From assembly GCA_013365365.1 (NCBI GenBank), contig JABVXU010000954.1, positions 1-13,925 of the forward strand: a stretch of 13,925 nucleotides of DNA, read 5' to 3'. Below are positions 1 through 7,492 of the stretch, piece after piece. Position 1 is the first letter of the stretch; the number at the start of each line of letters is the position of its first letter. The position numbers and the translations under genes were made by a program. Under the pieces are notes generated by a model. It did no database searches. It was not told where the DNA came from and saw only the letters and a program-made list of their open reading frames with translations. Source of the DNA: Cruorifilaria tuberocauda (Eukaryota > Nematoda > Chromadorea > Rhabditida > Onchocercidae).

Positions 1-234
1 GATTAGAGTACATTTAATGAAATAATAACTTTAAAAGCGTGATATATAAATGTATTAAATTTTACTTAAACGTTATTTATTCTCTGTCATCTTTCCTCAT
101 TTACAAACATTTATTATCATTGTTATTGTTATTCTTTCCACTTTTAAATACTTTCTTCTATCGATCATTTCGTTCAAACGTCTGTTCAACTTTAAAATTT
201 TCCAAAAATTTATTAACTTATTTAAATATTTAAG

Positions 235-303
235 GAACGAGAAAGAAAGAGGGAGAGAGAGAGAGAGAAAGAGAGAGAGGGCGAGAGAGAAAGAGAAAGA
301 AAA
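235..303. repeat. GA-rich purine microsatellite
   Basis: An almost pure purine run of GA and GAAA units interrupted by single C bases. It is a homopurine-homopyrimidine tract capable of triplex formation. No gene is seen in it. Confidence 0.95.
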
Positions 304-638
304 TGATTCATATTCATCATTTTTTTTATTTAAAAGAGTTCATTTTTTATTTTTCTTCTCCATTTCAATCTATATTTAAACTAAAACTAAAATTCACTAA
401 AACTATCTTTCAGTTAATACTAATTATTAAGTTTTAAATAAATAAACCAAAATTAAAAGTTTTTATTTTATATGAGTAATTAATTGAAAACAATTGAAAA
501 TATTTACATTATTACTTAAAAAAAGGAGGAAATAGAAAAAACAAAATGTTTTTCTTTCAAAAAATAAAATATTGTTTGCAAATTATTATATCCGAAAAAA
601 AAAAGAAAATTATATATAAAAACAAGTAAATAAATGAA
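304..638. other. AT-rich non-coding stretch
   Basis: Low-complexity AT-rich DNA with A runs near 520-545 and 595-608. There is no exon-like composition, and I see no RNA gene or clear repeat in it. Confidence 0.7.
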
Positions 639-1082
639 TTCTGTAAACAAATAAATAAACAATCTTACCAAAAATCATGAGTAATAATGGAAAACGAATG
701 AATAAATGAATTTTGTAAACAAGTAAACAAACTATCTTACTGAAAATCATGCCTAGTAATAGAATATAAAAACAAATAAATAAATAAATTTTGTAAACAA
801 GTAAACATATACCAAAAATCATAAGTCTTAGTTGAATATAAAAAATAAATGAACTGATGAATTTTGTAAACAAATAAACAAACTATCTTACCGAAAATCA
901 TGCCTAGTAATGGAACATAACTTACTATAATAATAGTAACAACTATACTATACTATAATATACTTATTATAATACTACAATATAATAAATTTTGTAAACA
1001 AGTAAATAAACTAATCAGAAATCCTGAGTAGTAATTGAATGTTAAAGATAAATAAATAAATGAATTTGATAAACAAGTAAAA
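639..1082. repeat. Degenerate tandem array of about 74 bases with GTAAACAA motifs
   Basis: Six units begin with TTTTGTAAACAA or a close variant at 639, 711, 789, 862, 990 and 1064, giving spacings of 72, 78, 73, 128 and 74. Units share a head (GTAAACAAGTAAACAA), a middle (CTATCTTACYGAAAATCATG) and a tail (AATAAATAAATGAA). The fourth unit is enlarged by a TATAAT-rich insertion at about 920-985. A minus-strand open frame of 87 codons at 610-873 is simply this repeat translated and is not called as a gene. Confidence 0.9.
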
Positions 1083-1449
1083 CTTTAGATGTTTTAATAA
1101 AGAATAACAGTTAAATGAAAGTATGCTTAAAGACAATCGATAGTGATAACGTTTACTTCATACTGATATTCATTCTTTACTTTTTTTTTTTGCATGCTTG
1201 GAGAAAGAGTAGGTGAAATGATTGATGTTGACAGTTCTCTTTCACTTTTAATCCAATCTGTTACTTTCGTTAGGAAAGCTTTTTATGATTAGTAGTTAGC
1301 TTTCGTCTATTTGATCAGGCCATCTATGGCTAAAGTTTAATTATTCCTTGCCTTGCTCACTCTTATCTTTTGTCTAAATTCTATTTTTAAAATCAATCAA
1401 TTTTGTTTCATTGAATTTATATTTCTAAGGCAACATTTCTAATCTACTA
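1083..1449. other. Unique non-coding stretch, slightly higher GC
   Basis: This is more complex sequence than its neighbours, including a segment at 1190-1400 with elevated GC. I translated parts of it on the minus strand looking for the missing last exon of the Ly6-like gene and found only short, stop-interrupted frames and no cysteine pattern. No feature can be assigned. Confidence 0.5.
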
Positions 1450-1753
1450 GCACTTCATAGCTATAGTAATAATCATGATAATCACAACAGTGATAGTAAT
1501 CATACTAATTATACTGTTATAACAATTATAATAATCATAACTGTCATGATAATCATAATAATCACAACTATCATAATATAGTAATAATATTTGCATAATA
1601 ATCATAATAATCATAACTGTCATAATAATTATAATAATGATAGTTGTATAATAAACATAGTTGTCACAATAATCATAATAATCATAACTGCCATGATAAT
1701 AATAATTGTCATAATAACATAGTAATCATTACTGTTTTAATAATCATAAGTAG
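1450..1753. repeat. Degenerate part of the ATAATCATAACTGTCAT satellite
   Basis: Imperfect units built from ATAATCATAA and CTGTCATGATAATC occur throughout, with irregular spacing and many substitutions (for example ACTATCAT, ATAGTTGT). They are clearly related to the regular 27-base array that follows but have diverged further. Confidence 0.85.
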
Positions 1754-2085
1754 TTCCAAATTTGTTTAAGAAAAGTTGATACCACAGAAATTTTTTAAAA
1801 AAAAGGGAAGAGGAAAGGGAAGAAAAGAAAAGAAACTTAATAATCATAACTTTCATGATAATCATAATAATTATAACTGTCATGATAATCATAATAATCA
1901 TAACTGTCATGATAATCATAATAACCATAACTGCCATGATAATCATAATAATCATAACTGTCATGATAATCATAATAATCATAACTGTCATAATAATCAT
2001 TCCAAATTTGTTTTAGAAATGCTGATAACAGAAGAATTTTTTTAAAAAAAAAGGGAAAAGGAAAGAAAAGAAGTTTAATAAATTG
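1754..2085. repeat. Higher-order repeat of 246 bases flanking a regular 27-base satellite
   Basis: A spacer starting TTCCAAATTTGTTT at 1754 returns at 2000, an offset of 246. Both copies run through TTTTTTAAAAAAAAGGGAA and a GGAAAG/GAAAAG purine stretch, then AGAAACTTAATAA in the first copy and AGAAGTTTAATAA in the second. Between them lie five 27-base units (1848, 1875, 1902, 1929, 1956) plus an 18-base partial unit (1983-2000), each AACTGTCATGATAATC followed by ATAATAATCAT. Because 27 is divisible by three, both strands stay open: 89 codons plus (1776-2045, Asn/His rich) and 87 codons minus (1737-2000, Ile/Met rich). Neither looks like a real gene. Confidence 0.9.
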
Positions 2086-2410
2086 TTCAATAAACAGGTG
2101 GAATTTATTAATTTAATAAATTAATAAAAAAAGAGTTATACTAAATCTTTCAGATTTTTAATGTATAGCAAAGAATAAAATTTTTCGATATTTCAAATTA
2201 TCTAATTTCATTTATTTCAATTTTCAATTATAAAAATTGAAAGAATTATAGATAAGTAATTTAAGCTTAATTCATTACTTCGTGAATTCCAACTTTGTTC
2301 TTCTAAATTTAAAATCTGAGCTTGAAATTATCGGTGCATGTAATTAATTATTCGCTTCGGTGATGGAATTACGAAGGGGAGAACAAAGGTAATTTCTTCC
2401 CTTTAATCTC
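2086..2410. other. AT-rich non-coding stretch
   Basis: Mostly AT-rich unique sequence with a slightly GC-richer patch around 2280-2390. No open frame of note, splice pair or RNA structure is supported. Confidence 0.6.
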
Positions 2411-2468
2411 TCTTTTCAAATTTCTCTTTCCCTTTCCCTCTCTCTCTCTCTCTGTCTCTCTCTCTCTC
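2411..2468. repeat. CT-rich pyrimidine microsatellite
   Basis: Runs of TCTCTC with CCCTTT units and a single G interruption. It has the same class of homopyrimidine tract as 5221-5266 and 12097-12160, and is the complement of the GA tract near the left end. The minus-strand frame across it (2369-2551) is low-complexity and rejected as a gene. Confidence 0.9.
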
Positions 2469-2634
2469 AAATGAGAGATTAAAGAATGATGAAAAGGATT
2501 AATTTCCTGCTTGTTCCAAAAGCAAATTTTACAATCCAACATAATTTTCATTTTATCATTCTATCATTTCATATATTTTGAGCATACAGGAATATTTTCG
2601 TTCTTTTTTTTTAAATTTTTTAAAATAAAAATTT

Positions 2635-2716
2635 TATTAATTTCATTACTAATTAAAAATTACTTTATTAATTTCATTACTGATTAAAAATTAATTTCAT
2701 TACTAATTAAAAATTG
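2635..2716. repeat. Short tandem repeat TTAATTTCATTACTAATTAAAA
   Basis: Three neighbouring copies of TTAATTTCATTACT followed by ATTAAAAATTA start at about 2637, 2667 and 2690, with 23-30 base spacing and few mismatches. Confidence 0.85.
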
Positions 2717-2835
2717 AAAAAATATTTATGTTAAATTTATTTATTTCAAAAATAAATTACACCAAATGTTTTTAATTATTAATATTTCATTAATAACAAT
2801 CCATATTTTCCCTCTCATCTCTCTATTCTTATTGG

Positions 2836-3044
2836 TAACCCGCACCTCGTATCCCGGTACATCGCGTCTTCTTTCCCACACCCGCACTCCGGAACACCAC
2901 ATCTTCTCATTGCCAAACTCTGCACTTCGGCACATCGGCATCCCCACAAATCTATATCCCTGCACCTTGGCATACCGCATCCCCATATCTTCTCTACATC
3001 CCTGATACCTCGACACACGAATCCCCGCACCCATTTACACCGAT
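2836..3044. repeat. GC-rich degenerate minisatellite, unit about 36-42 bases
   Basis: About five diverged units follow the pattern CCCGCACCTCGGCACA, then CCGCATCCCCACATC, then TTCTCTACAT. This is a sharp island of C-rich (plus strand) sequence in very AT-rich DNA. It contains overlapping open frames, including 97 codons minus (2741-3034) and a Cys/Gly-rich minus frame in 2815-3030. These arise because the unit lacks stop codons on that strand, and the residues repeat with the DNA unit, so I do not call a gene. Confidence 0.75.
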
Positions 3045-3059
3045 GCTCAGTTTCGGTTT

Positions 3060-3382
3060 CTCATTCTCTATTGATTTTTTATCTTGTCTCATTCTTTGAA
3101 ATTTCCATTAATTAATTATGAAAAAATGAACAGATACAGAATTGTTTCATAACATAAATGAGAATCGTAAAGTCTAGACAATATGCTAATTTACTTTATT
3201 ACTGTAAACTATTTATGTTAATTAACTTTAATTAATAATTGACAACAGGTAGCTCTAAAAAGTAATTTATAAAGTTGCTACGGTAACATTAATTATTCTT
3301 AATTATATGCACATTTTGGTTCATACGCATAAATAAACGATAGATATCTCTTGATAAATTATTATCCTTATTTAATGGAGTA
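3060..3382. other. AT-rich non-coding stretch
   Basis: Nothing recognisable. Two minus-strand acceptor-like sites (TTTTTAG near 3260, TTGTCTAG near 3175) were tested as the start of the missing third exon. Each is followed by a stop within nine codons in the required phase and neither shows cysteines. Confidence 0.5.
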
Positions 3383-3421
3383 ATAAAGTATAAAGTATAA
3401 AGTATAAAAGTAAAAAGTATA
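3383..3421. repeat. Heptamer repeat AGTATAA
   Basis: Consecutive AGTATAA units starting at about 3387, then slightly degenerate AAGTAAAAAGTATAA. Simple-sequence DNA. Confidence 0.85.
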
Positions 3422-3536
3422 ATTTATAAAGTAATTTAAAAAGAGTTGTGCAATACTGTAATACCAAAATTTTCAAGTTTTATTTTAAATACTTAAATAC
3501 CAATTACTCGTAGCCTAAGAGACGGTTTTTTTTTTT

Positions 3537-3604
3537 ACTTAACATACTTAACATATGAACTTAACATATACTTAATATATAAATTTTTTACTTAACATAT
3601 AAAT
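3537..3604. repeat. ACTTAACAT short repeat
   Basis: ACTTAACAT occurs at 3537 and 3546 and again near 3558 and 3590, with a variant ACTTAATAT between. It lies in the intron just downstream of exon B in transcript orientation. Confidence 0.8.
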
Positions 3605-3664
3605 AATTACCGTTTGATAATTAATTAAATTAAAATATTGCAAAAAAAACAAGAAATGACAAAC

Positions 3665-3786
3665 CTGATACACAGTACCATTACGGTCAATAGTTGGAAA
3701 ATTACGACAGATACGGTTATTTACACGTTCCGTTTTAGTATTTGGCCATGCATTCCGGTCCAACGTCATGTGTTCGAAGCATGTTT
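3665..3786 (-). CDS. Internal exon B of the same putative Ly6/uPAR-like protein (partial gene)
   Basis: Minus-strand acceptor AAATATTTTAG precedes 3786 and donor TATCAG then GTTTGT follows 3665. The 122 bases plus one G from the previous exon make 41 codons; this is the only frame of the three that is open. GC is much higher than in the surrounding DNA, and codons such as CGT, CGG, ACG and CCA look coding. Numbered from the split Glu, cysteines are at 3 and 27, followed by Arg28, and there is an Asn-Gly-Thr glycosylation sequon at 36-38. Joined to exon A the spacing is C-x2-C-x9-C-x23-C, compatible with the first half of a Ly6 domain, where a Cys-Arg segment precedes a strand leading to another cysteine in the next exon. 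The donor is phase 0. An alternative reading is a family B GPCR hormone-binding region (Trp-Pro-x-Thr then Cys), but the Cys expected just before Trp is absent. The downstream exon was not found between 1 and 3664. Confidence 0.55.
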
Positions 3787-3840
3787 CTAAAATATTTAAT
3801 TTAAATTCAAATAAACCAAAAAAAAAACATAATTTAGAAA

Positions 3841-4214
3841 TTAAACTTACAAGGGAAATCTTACCGATCCGATACAAACTTATTGTTACATTCTTGATAA
3901 AACTTTTTTGAAGTTGTATCATGATAAAAATCATGGATCAAAATGTTTCCGTAAAATTATAATTTAATCTAATGGTGATAGTAAGTGATAAGGAATAATC
4001 AATTTATCAATTTTATTATTTTAATTTAATGCTGATATAATTTCAGGAGATATGATAAAATTAAACTTGCAAGGGATATTATCAGGTTATTGATAAAACT
4101 TTTTTGAAGTTGTATCATGGTAAAAATTATGGATCAAAATGTTTCCATAAAATTGTAATTTAATCTAATAATGATAATAAGTGATAAGAAGTAATCAATT
4201 TTATTATTTTAATG
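3841..4214. repeat. Tandem duplication of about 200 bases beside exon B
   Basis: TTAAACTTACAAGGGA at 3841 recurs as TTAAACTTGCAAGGGA at 4061. GATAAAACTTTTTTGAAG at 3896 recurs at 4092, followed by about 120 well-matched bases in each copy, ending with TTTTATTATTTTAAT near 4024 and 4214. The copies differ by scattered substitutions and by about 24 extra bases (about 3860-3890) in the copy nearer exon B. The offset is 220 at one end and 196 at the other. It lies just upstream of exon B in transcript orientation. Confidence 0.85.
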
Positions 4215-4545
4215 AAAAATTTGCAATGATCTAATTTCAGTAGCATTTCTTTAATTGGTAAAAAGCTTTTCAAGTTTTCATCATTTTAGTATTTTAGCAT
4301 TTCAGCATTCTAGCATTTTTAGTAAATCTTAAATTAGCTAAATTAAGTAACAAAGATTTGAAATATAAATTAAAAAAAGTTTATGCCTCGAAATTTTGAA
4401 GATAATATTTTAAGAGTAAATTTATTAGCTTGATTCAAGTAAGATTGATAATATTCCTTAAAGTTTATTTATTAGCAAAATTAATGAACATGACGAAATC
4501 CAGAAATTATTACTTTAATTAAAAGTTAATGAGAAAAAATGATTG
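4215..4545. repeat. Non-coding intron DNA with a TTTTAGCA-type repeat at 4281-4323
   Basis: The left part has a roughly ten-base repeat (CATTTTAGTA, TTTTAGCATT, TCAGCATTCTAGCATTTTTAG). The rest is AT-rich unique sequence with no exon-like signal. Confidence 0.6.
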
Positions 4546-4547
4546 AA

Positions 4548-4578
4548 AAAAATTTTACGAAAAATTCGTAAAATTTTT
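4548..4578. repeat. Perfect 14-base inverted repeat, 3-base loop
   Basis: AAAAATTTTACGAA at 4548-4561 is followed by AAA and then TTCGTAAAATTTTT at 4565-4578, its exact reverse complement. In RNA or single-stranded DNA it would fold into one uninterrupted stem. There is no bacterial context to make it a terminator. Confidence 0.9.
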
Positions 4579-4581
4579 AAT

Positions 4582-4629
4582 AATACTTAAGCATGCATGT
4601 AATTAAATACTTAAGCATATATGTAATTG
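4582..4629. repeat. 24-base tandem duplication
   Basis: AATACTTAAGCATGCATGTA at 4582 recurs as AATACTTAAGCATATATGTA at 4606, both followed by ATT. The two copies abut. Confidence 0.9.
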
Positions 4630-4737
4630 AAATTAATTTTTTGAAATAAAATTTAATTGCTTTCGCTAAATTGATCAAAAATATTCTTATAGCAAAAAGA
4701 AATATTAATTGATGAGAAATTTTAAGCTATTAATACT

Positions 4738-4800
4738 TTTATATACTTACACTTTATTTTATATACTTTATATACTTTTATACACTATATATTTGCATAA
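4738..4800. repeat. TATACTTT-type simple repeat
   Basis: Repeated TTTATATACTT and TATACTTTTATAC units. Short open frames on both strands across 4709-4959 are low-complexity and are not called as genes. Confidence 0.75.
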
Positions 4801-4984
4801 ATACTTTAACTTTATTCTAATTACAGCAATAATCTTAAAAATTAATAAAGTGATAAATTTCGTTTTTTTAAAAGTTAACAAAAAGTTACCATCATTACAG
4901 TTACTTGTTTCTTCTGCAATAGCATTTAAGAAAATTTGATTGAAATCCATAGATTTCACAAATATAAGTTTACGATACTGATAA

Positions 4985-5040
4985 CAGCAGTAATAGTAGT
5001 AGTAGTAATGGCAGTGATAAAGTGATAATAGTGATAGTAG
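4985..5040. repeat. AGT/AAT trinucleotide tract
   Basis: Runs of AGTAATAGTAGTAGTAGT followed by GTGATAATAGTGATAGTAG. Its reverse complement resembles the ACT/ATT units of the satellite at 5758-6046, so the two are oppositely oriented members of a similar simple-sequence class. Confidence 0.85.
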
Positions 5041-5757
5041 GCGTTATTTAAATTAATTTTTTTTTTTAAATCTGATTTCCTTAACGCAGAATTTTTATCA
5101 CTCACAAACACAGATCTAAAGAAAAAACCTAACGATTAGGTTGAATTGAAAGAAGACTATTATCAATGACAGATAAGTTCAATTAATTACAATCACTTAT
5201 TAAAACATCATCGTTAGAATTCTTCTCCTTTTCTCTTTTTCTCTCGCCCTCTCTCTTTTCCCTTTCTAATAATAGAGTAATTATTTTAAAAAAAAGAGAA
5301 AGTTAAGAATTTAGATTTATTCTTGTCAATTTAAAAAACTTGCAGAGAGGGATTCCTAAATGGTTTTCATTATAATTTTTTCCAAAGTAATAATAAAAAC
5401 TAAAGTATAGGTAAAATCCATTTGGATTGTAGGTCAAATTGGATAGGTTAAGTTTGATTAAACGAGAAAAAACGAATTTTACGAATTTAAAAAAGTTATA
5501 ATATCAATTTAAGAGTTTGCAATTATTTTGGATGCTTGATTAAGCTAATAGAGAGAAAATTTTCTTATCAAACTATTTAGAAATATCTTCCTAGATAGAA
5601 TTTGAGAAGGAATGTTATCAGAAGAGGAGAATAGAAGATGTAACATTTCAAATTTTTTTAAAATGTTAAATGGATGAAGAAAGGAGAAAGTGGAATAAAT
5701 GATATGATAACGGATAATTTTGTATTTCAATGGAGAGATTATTTCAGTTCGATCACT
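5041..5757. other. Intron DNA with a CT-rich tract at 5221-5266
   Basis: Apart from the pyrimidine tract (TTCTCCTTTTCTCTTTTTCT and onward) this is AT-rich unique sequence. The 61-codon minus frame at 5545-5730 has no recognisable features and ordinary background composition. Confidence 0.6.
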
Positions 5758-6046
5758 GCATTTTTAATTACTATCACTATTACTGTCAATATCTTCTTAA
5801 TACTGTCACTACATTTCTATTACTGTCATTATTACTATTACTGTATTTTGCATTTTTAATTACTATCACTACTACTGTCAATATCCTCTTAATACTGTCA
5901 TTATTACTGTCACTACATTTCTATTACTGTCATTATTACTATTACTGTATTTTGCATTAATTACTATCACTATTACTGTCACTACATTTATATTACTGTC
6001 ATTATTACTATTACTGTATTTTTATTACTGTCACTATTACTATCAC
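5758..6046. repeat. ACT/ATT trinucleotide satellite with 92/104-base higher-order units
   Basis: Units open with GCATTTTTAATTACTATCAC at 5758 and 5850, and with GCATTAATTACTATCAC at 5954. The second unit is longer than the first by 12 bases (an extra ATTATTACTGTC), giving periods of 92 and 104. The third unit lacks the AATATCTTCTTAATACTGTC part. All contain CTATTACTGTCATTATTACT. Two plus-strand frames (5674-5859 and 5730-5960, Tyr/Leu rich) are repeat translations. Confidence 0.9.
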
Positions 6047-6860
6047 GTTTTGCTGTCAATTTACAATCATTGTATTATTAAAAAAATGAGAGTAATAATT
6101 TCATACAATTACAACGATTATTAAAACTGCTATTGTTACTTCAATTACAATACACAATTACATGCAAGACAAATTAACTTACTAACTGAATTAATAATTG
6201 ACTTGATTGAATAATACGAATTGATATGATTATTTCAAATGTACTAAATACGTCTAAATAATTTAATTAAAATTATTAATTTTAATTCCAATTAAATTAA
6301 TTAAATTGATAATTCTATCCTTTTATATTATTTTATAATTTTCAAATTTTTTTAAAAAATTTTCTAAAAAACAAAAACTGTCTCTAGTTACTCTAATTAA
6401 TAATTTATAGAGAATGAATTAACAAGCCATTAGTTGATTAATTAAGTAATTGATTGATTGATGTAATAATAAATATATAATAACATGATAAAAAATATAA
6501 TAATGAAATATGAGTAAGTAATATATAAATATATTAAAATAAAGTTTATTTAGTTCGCACGAATAAAGTTTATAACCTTGAACGGTAGGAGTACGATAGT
6601 GATAAAAGTGATCATTATGATAATTAAAATTATTAAAATGAAATTGCATTTTCTCTCCTAAAACCTATTTCTTTACATTCAAATTTCCTACGTCATTCTC
6701 TTTTATACGAGGAATTTTAGAAACTTTTTTTTAATGGAAATTTTACAGTACATTTCACCTTTCCTCATTTCTCCAATTTCTTTCCTTTTTTTCTATCCTT
6801 TCATTAAAGTTCACTTAAAACGGAAGATGAAGAAAAGATGATAATGAAGAAAGTGATTAC
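6047..6860. other. AT-rich intron DNA next to exon A
   Basis: AT-rich unique sequence. The 76-codon minus frame at 6419-6649 is Tyr/Ile/Phe/Asn rich as expected from base composition, with no domain. The GTAATC donor side of exon A is at the right edge. Confidence 0.6.
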
Positions 6861-6952
6861 CTGTAGATATCGTAGCTCCGGTACAGTAATAACAGCTTAG
6901 ATCGATGATACATGAAGAGCTAGCTACAGTATACATTGAAATAACAAGTAAA
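6861..6952 (-). CDS. Internal exon A of a putative Ly6/uPAR-like secreted or GPI-anchored protein (partial gene)
   Basis: Read on the minus strand, this 92-base segment is flanked by an acceptor (ATTATTTTCTAG before 6952) and a donor (ACAG then GTAATC after 6861). One split base, 30 codons and a final G give an open frame. Residues 1-13 are mostly hydrophobic or small (LLVIS, then YTVASSS), like the end of a signal peptide. Cysteines sit at residues 14, 20 and 23; the last two form Leu-Ser-Cys-Tyr-Tyr-Cys, the usual opening of insect Ly6/uPAR (three-finger) domains such as quiver and crooked. The exon ends in phase 1, matching exon B. GC is clearly above the flanks. A Met at residue 6 could be an alternative start, but it would cut the hydrophobic segment. 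The 3' splice site side lies in a 46-base tandem duplication. Exon structure is inferred from splice signals, phase and composition; family assignment is tentative. Confidence 0.5.
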
Positions 6953-7015
6953 CTAGAAAATAATATTGGCTACAGTATATATTGATAGTATAATAGGTAA
7001 AATAGAAAATAATAT
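6923..7015 (-). repeat. 46-base tandem duplication over the exon A 3' splice site
   Basis: Two adjacent copies start with GCTACAGTATA at 6923 and 6969 and end with AGAAAATAATATTGA. The copy at 6923-6968 contains the start of exon A and its TTTTCTAG acceptor. In the outer copy (6969-7015) the same place reads TTTTCTAT on the minus strand, so the AG is lost, and its coding part has also diverged. This is a partial exon duplication in which one acceptor has decayed. Confidence 0.75.
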
Positions 7016-7492
7016 TGAAATAAATCTAACATTCAAAAATAATTAAATTACATTGATTTCATTTATTTACCCCTTTACTAAATTGCATGTGCCATTAATT
7101 TTTTAATCGAAAATTTTCAAAAAAAAATCTGTTAGCATAAAAGAAATTTTCCTTATTAAGTAATTAATTAATTCTTTTCACTAATTAAATATTTATAATT
7201 AAACAACGGTTGAAACATGAAAAATATTTATTAGTAATTACCTAAACAAACTATAATTAATTGTTAAATGATAATTAAATTTATTAAATGTTCAAAAGAA
7301 AAATGAAGAAAGCGAAATGATATCAAACCTATAAAAGTAAAAAAAAAAGATATAAACATCAAAAGTTTAGCACCGGATACTTATCATAAATATGAGTGAT
7401 AACAGCTTATTTCAATGATAAGAAAATTTTCGAAATAATTTCTTGCAATCAATTCTTTTTTTTGCTTACTCTAATTATCCAATCATTTTTAT
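7016..7492. other. AT-rich non-coding stretch upstream of exon A
   Basis: Searched on the minus strand for a first coding exon (ATG, hydrophobic start, phase 2 donor). One donor-like GTAATT at about 7244 has no ATG in a usable open frame before it. Nothing else is seen. Confidence 0.5.

Larger units (their letters stand above)
3787..6860 (-). other. Large intron between exons A and B
   Basis: The interval runs from the GTAATC donor of exon A to the ATTTTAG acceptor of exon B, 3,074 bases. Both ends interrupt a codon after its first base, so removal keeps one frame. It holds a ~200-base duplication next to exon B, a perfect hairpin, an AGT/AAT trinucleotide tract, a CT-rich stretch and a 92/104-base satellite. 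The acceptor has a T-rich run about 25-40 bases upstream. The extent depends on exons A and B belonging to one gene, which phase agreement supports but does not prove. Confidence 0.4.

Noticed and set aside
610..873. 87-codon minus-strand open frame
   Set aside because: It translates the 74-base repeat array; residues repeat with the DNA unit and are only Ile/Leu/Phe/Tyr/Lys-type AT-rich codons.
1737..2045. Overlapping 87- and 89-codon frames on opposite strands
   Set aside because: Both are products of a 27-base satellite whose period is divisible by three; no start context, domain or unique sequence.
2741..3034. 97-codon minus frame and Cys/Gly-rich minus frame in the GC-rich island, considered as the missing third Ly6 exon
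   Set aside because: The cysteines follow the minisatellite unit rather than a Ly6 spacing, and no acceptor in phase 0 precedes a sensible frame.
3665..3786. Exon B as part of a class B GPCR hormone-binding domain
   Set aside because: The Trp-Pro-x-Thr then Cys spacing is similar, but the conserved Cys before the Trp is replaced by Ala and exon A (CYYC) fits Ly6 better. Kept only as a minor alternative.
4548..4578. Hairpin as an intrinsic transcription terminator
   Set aside because: The window is eukaryotic in character, no gene ends there, and the stem is AT-rich.
4890..4913. 24-base symmetric microexon (phase 1 on both sides) between exons A and B
   Set aside because: TATTGCAG and GTAACTTT flank it on the minus strand and it would keep the frame, but the acceptor lacks a pyrimidine tract and direct A to B joining already gives a sensible cysteine spacing.
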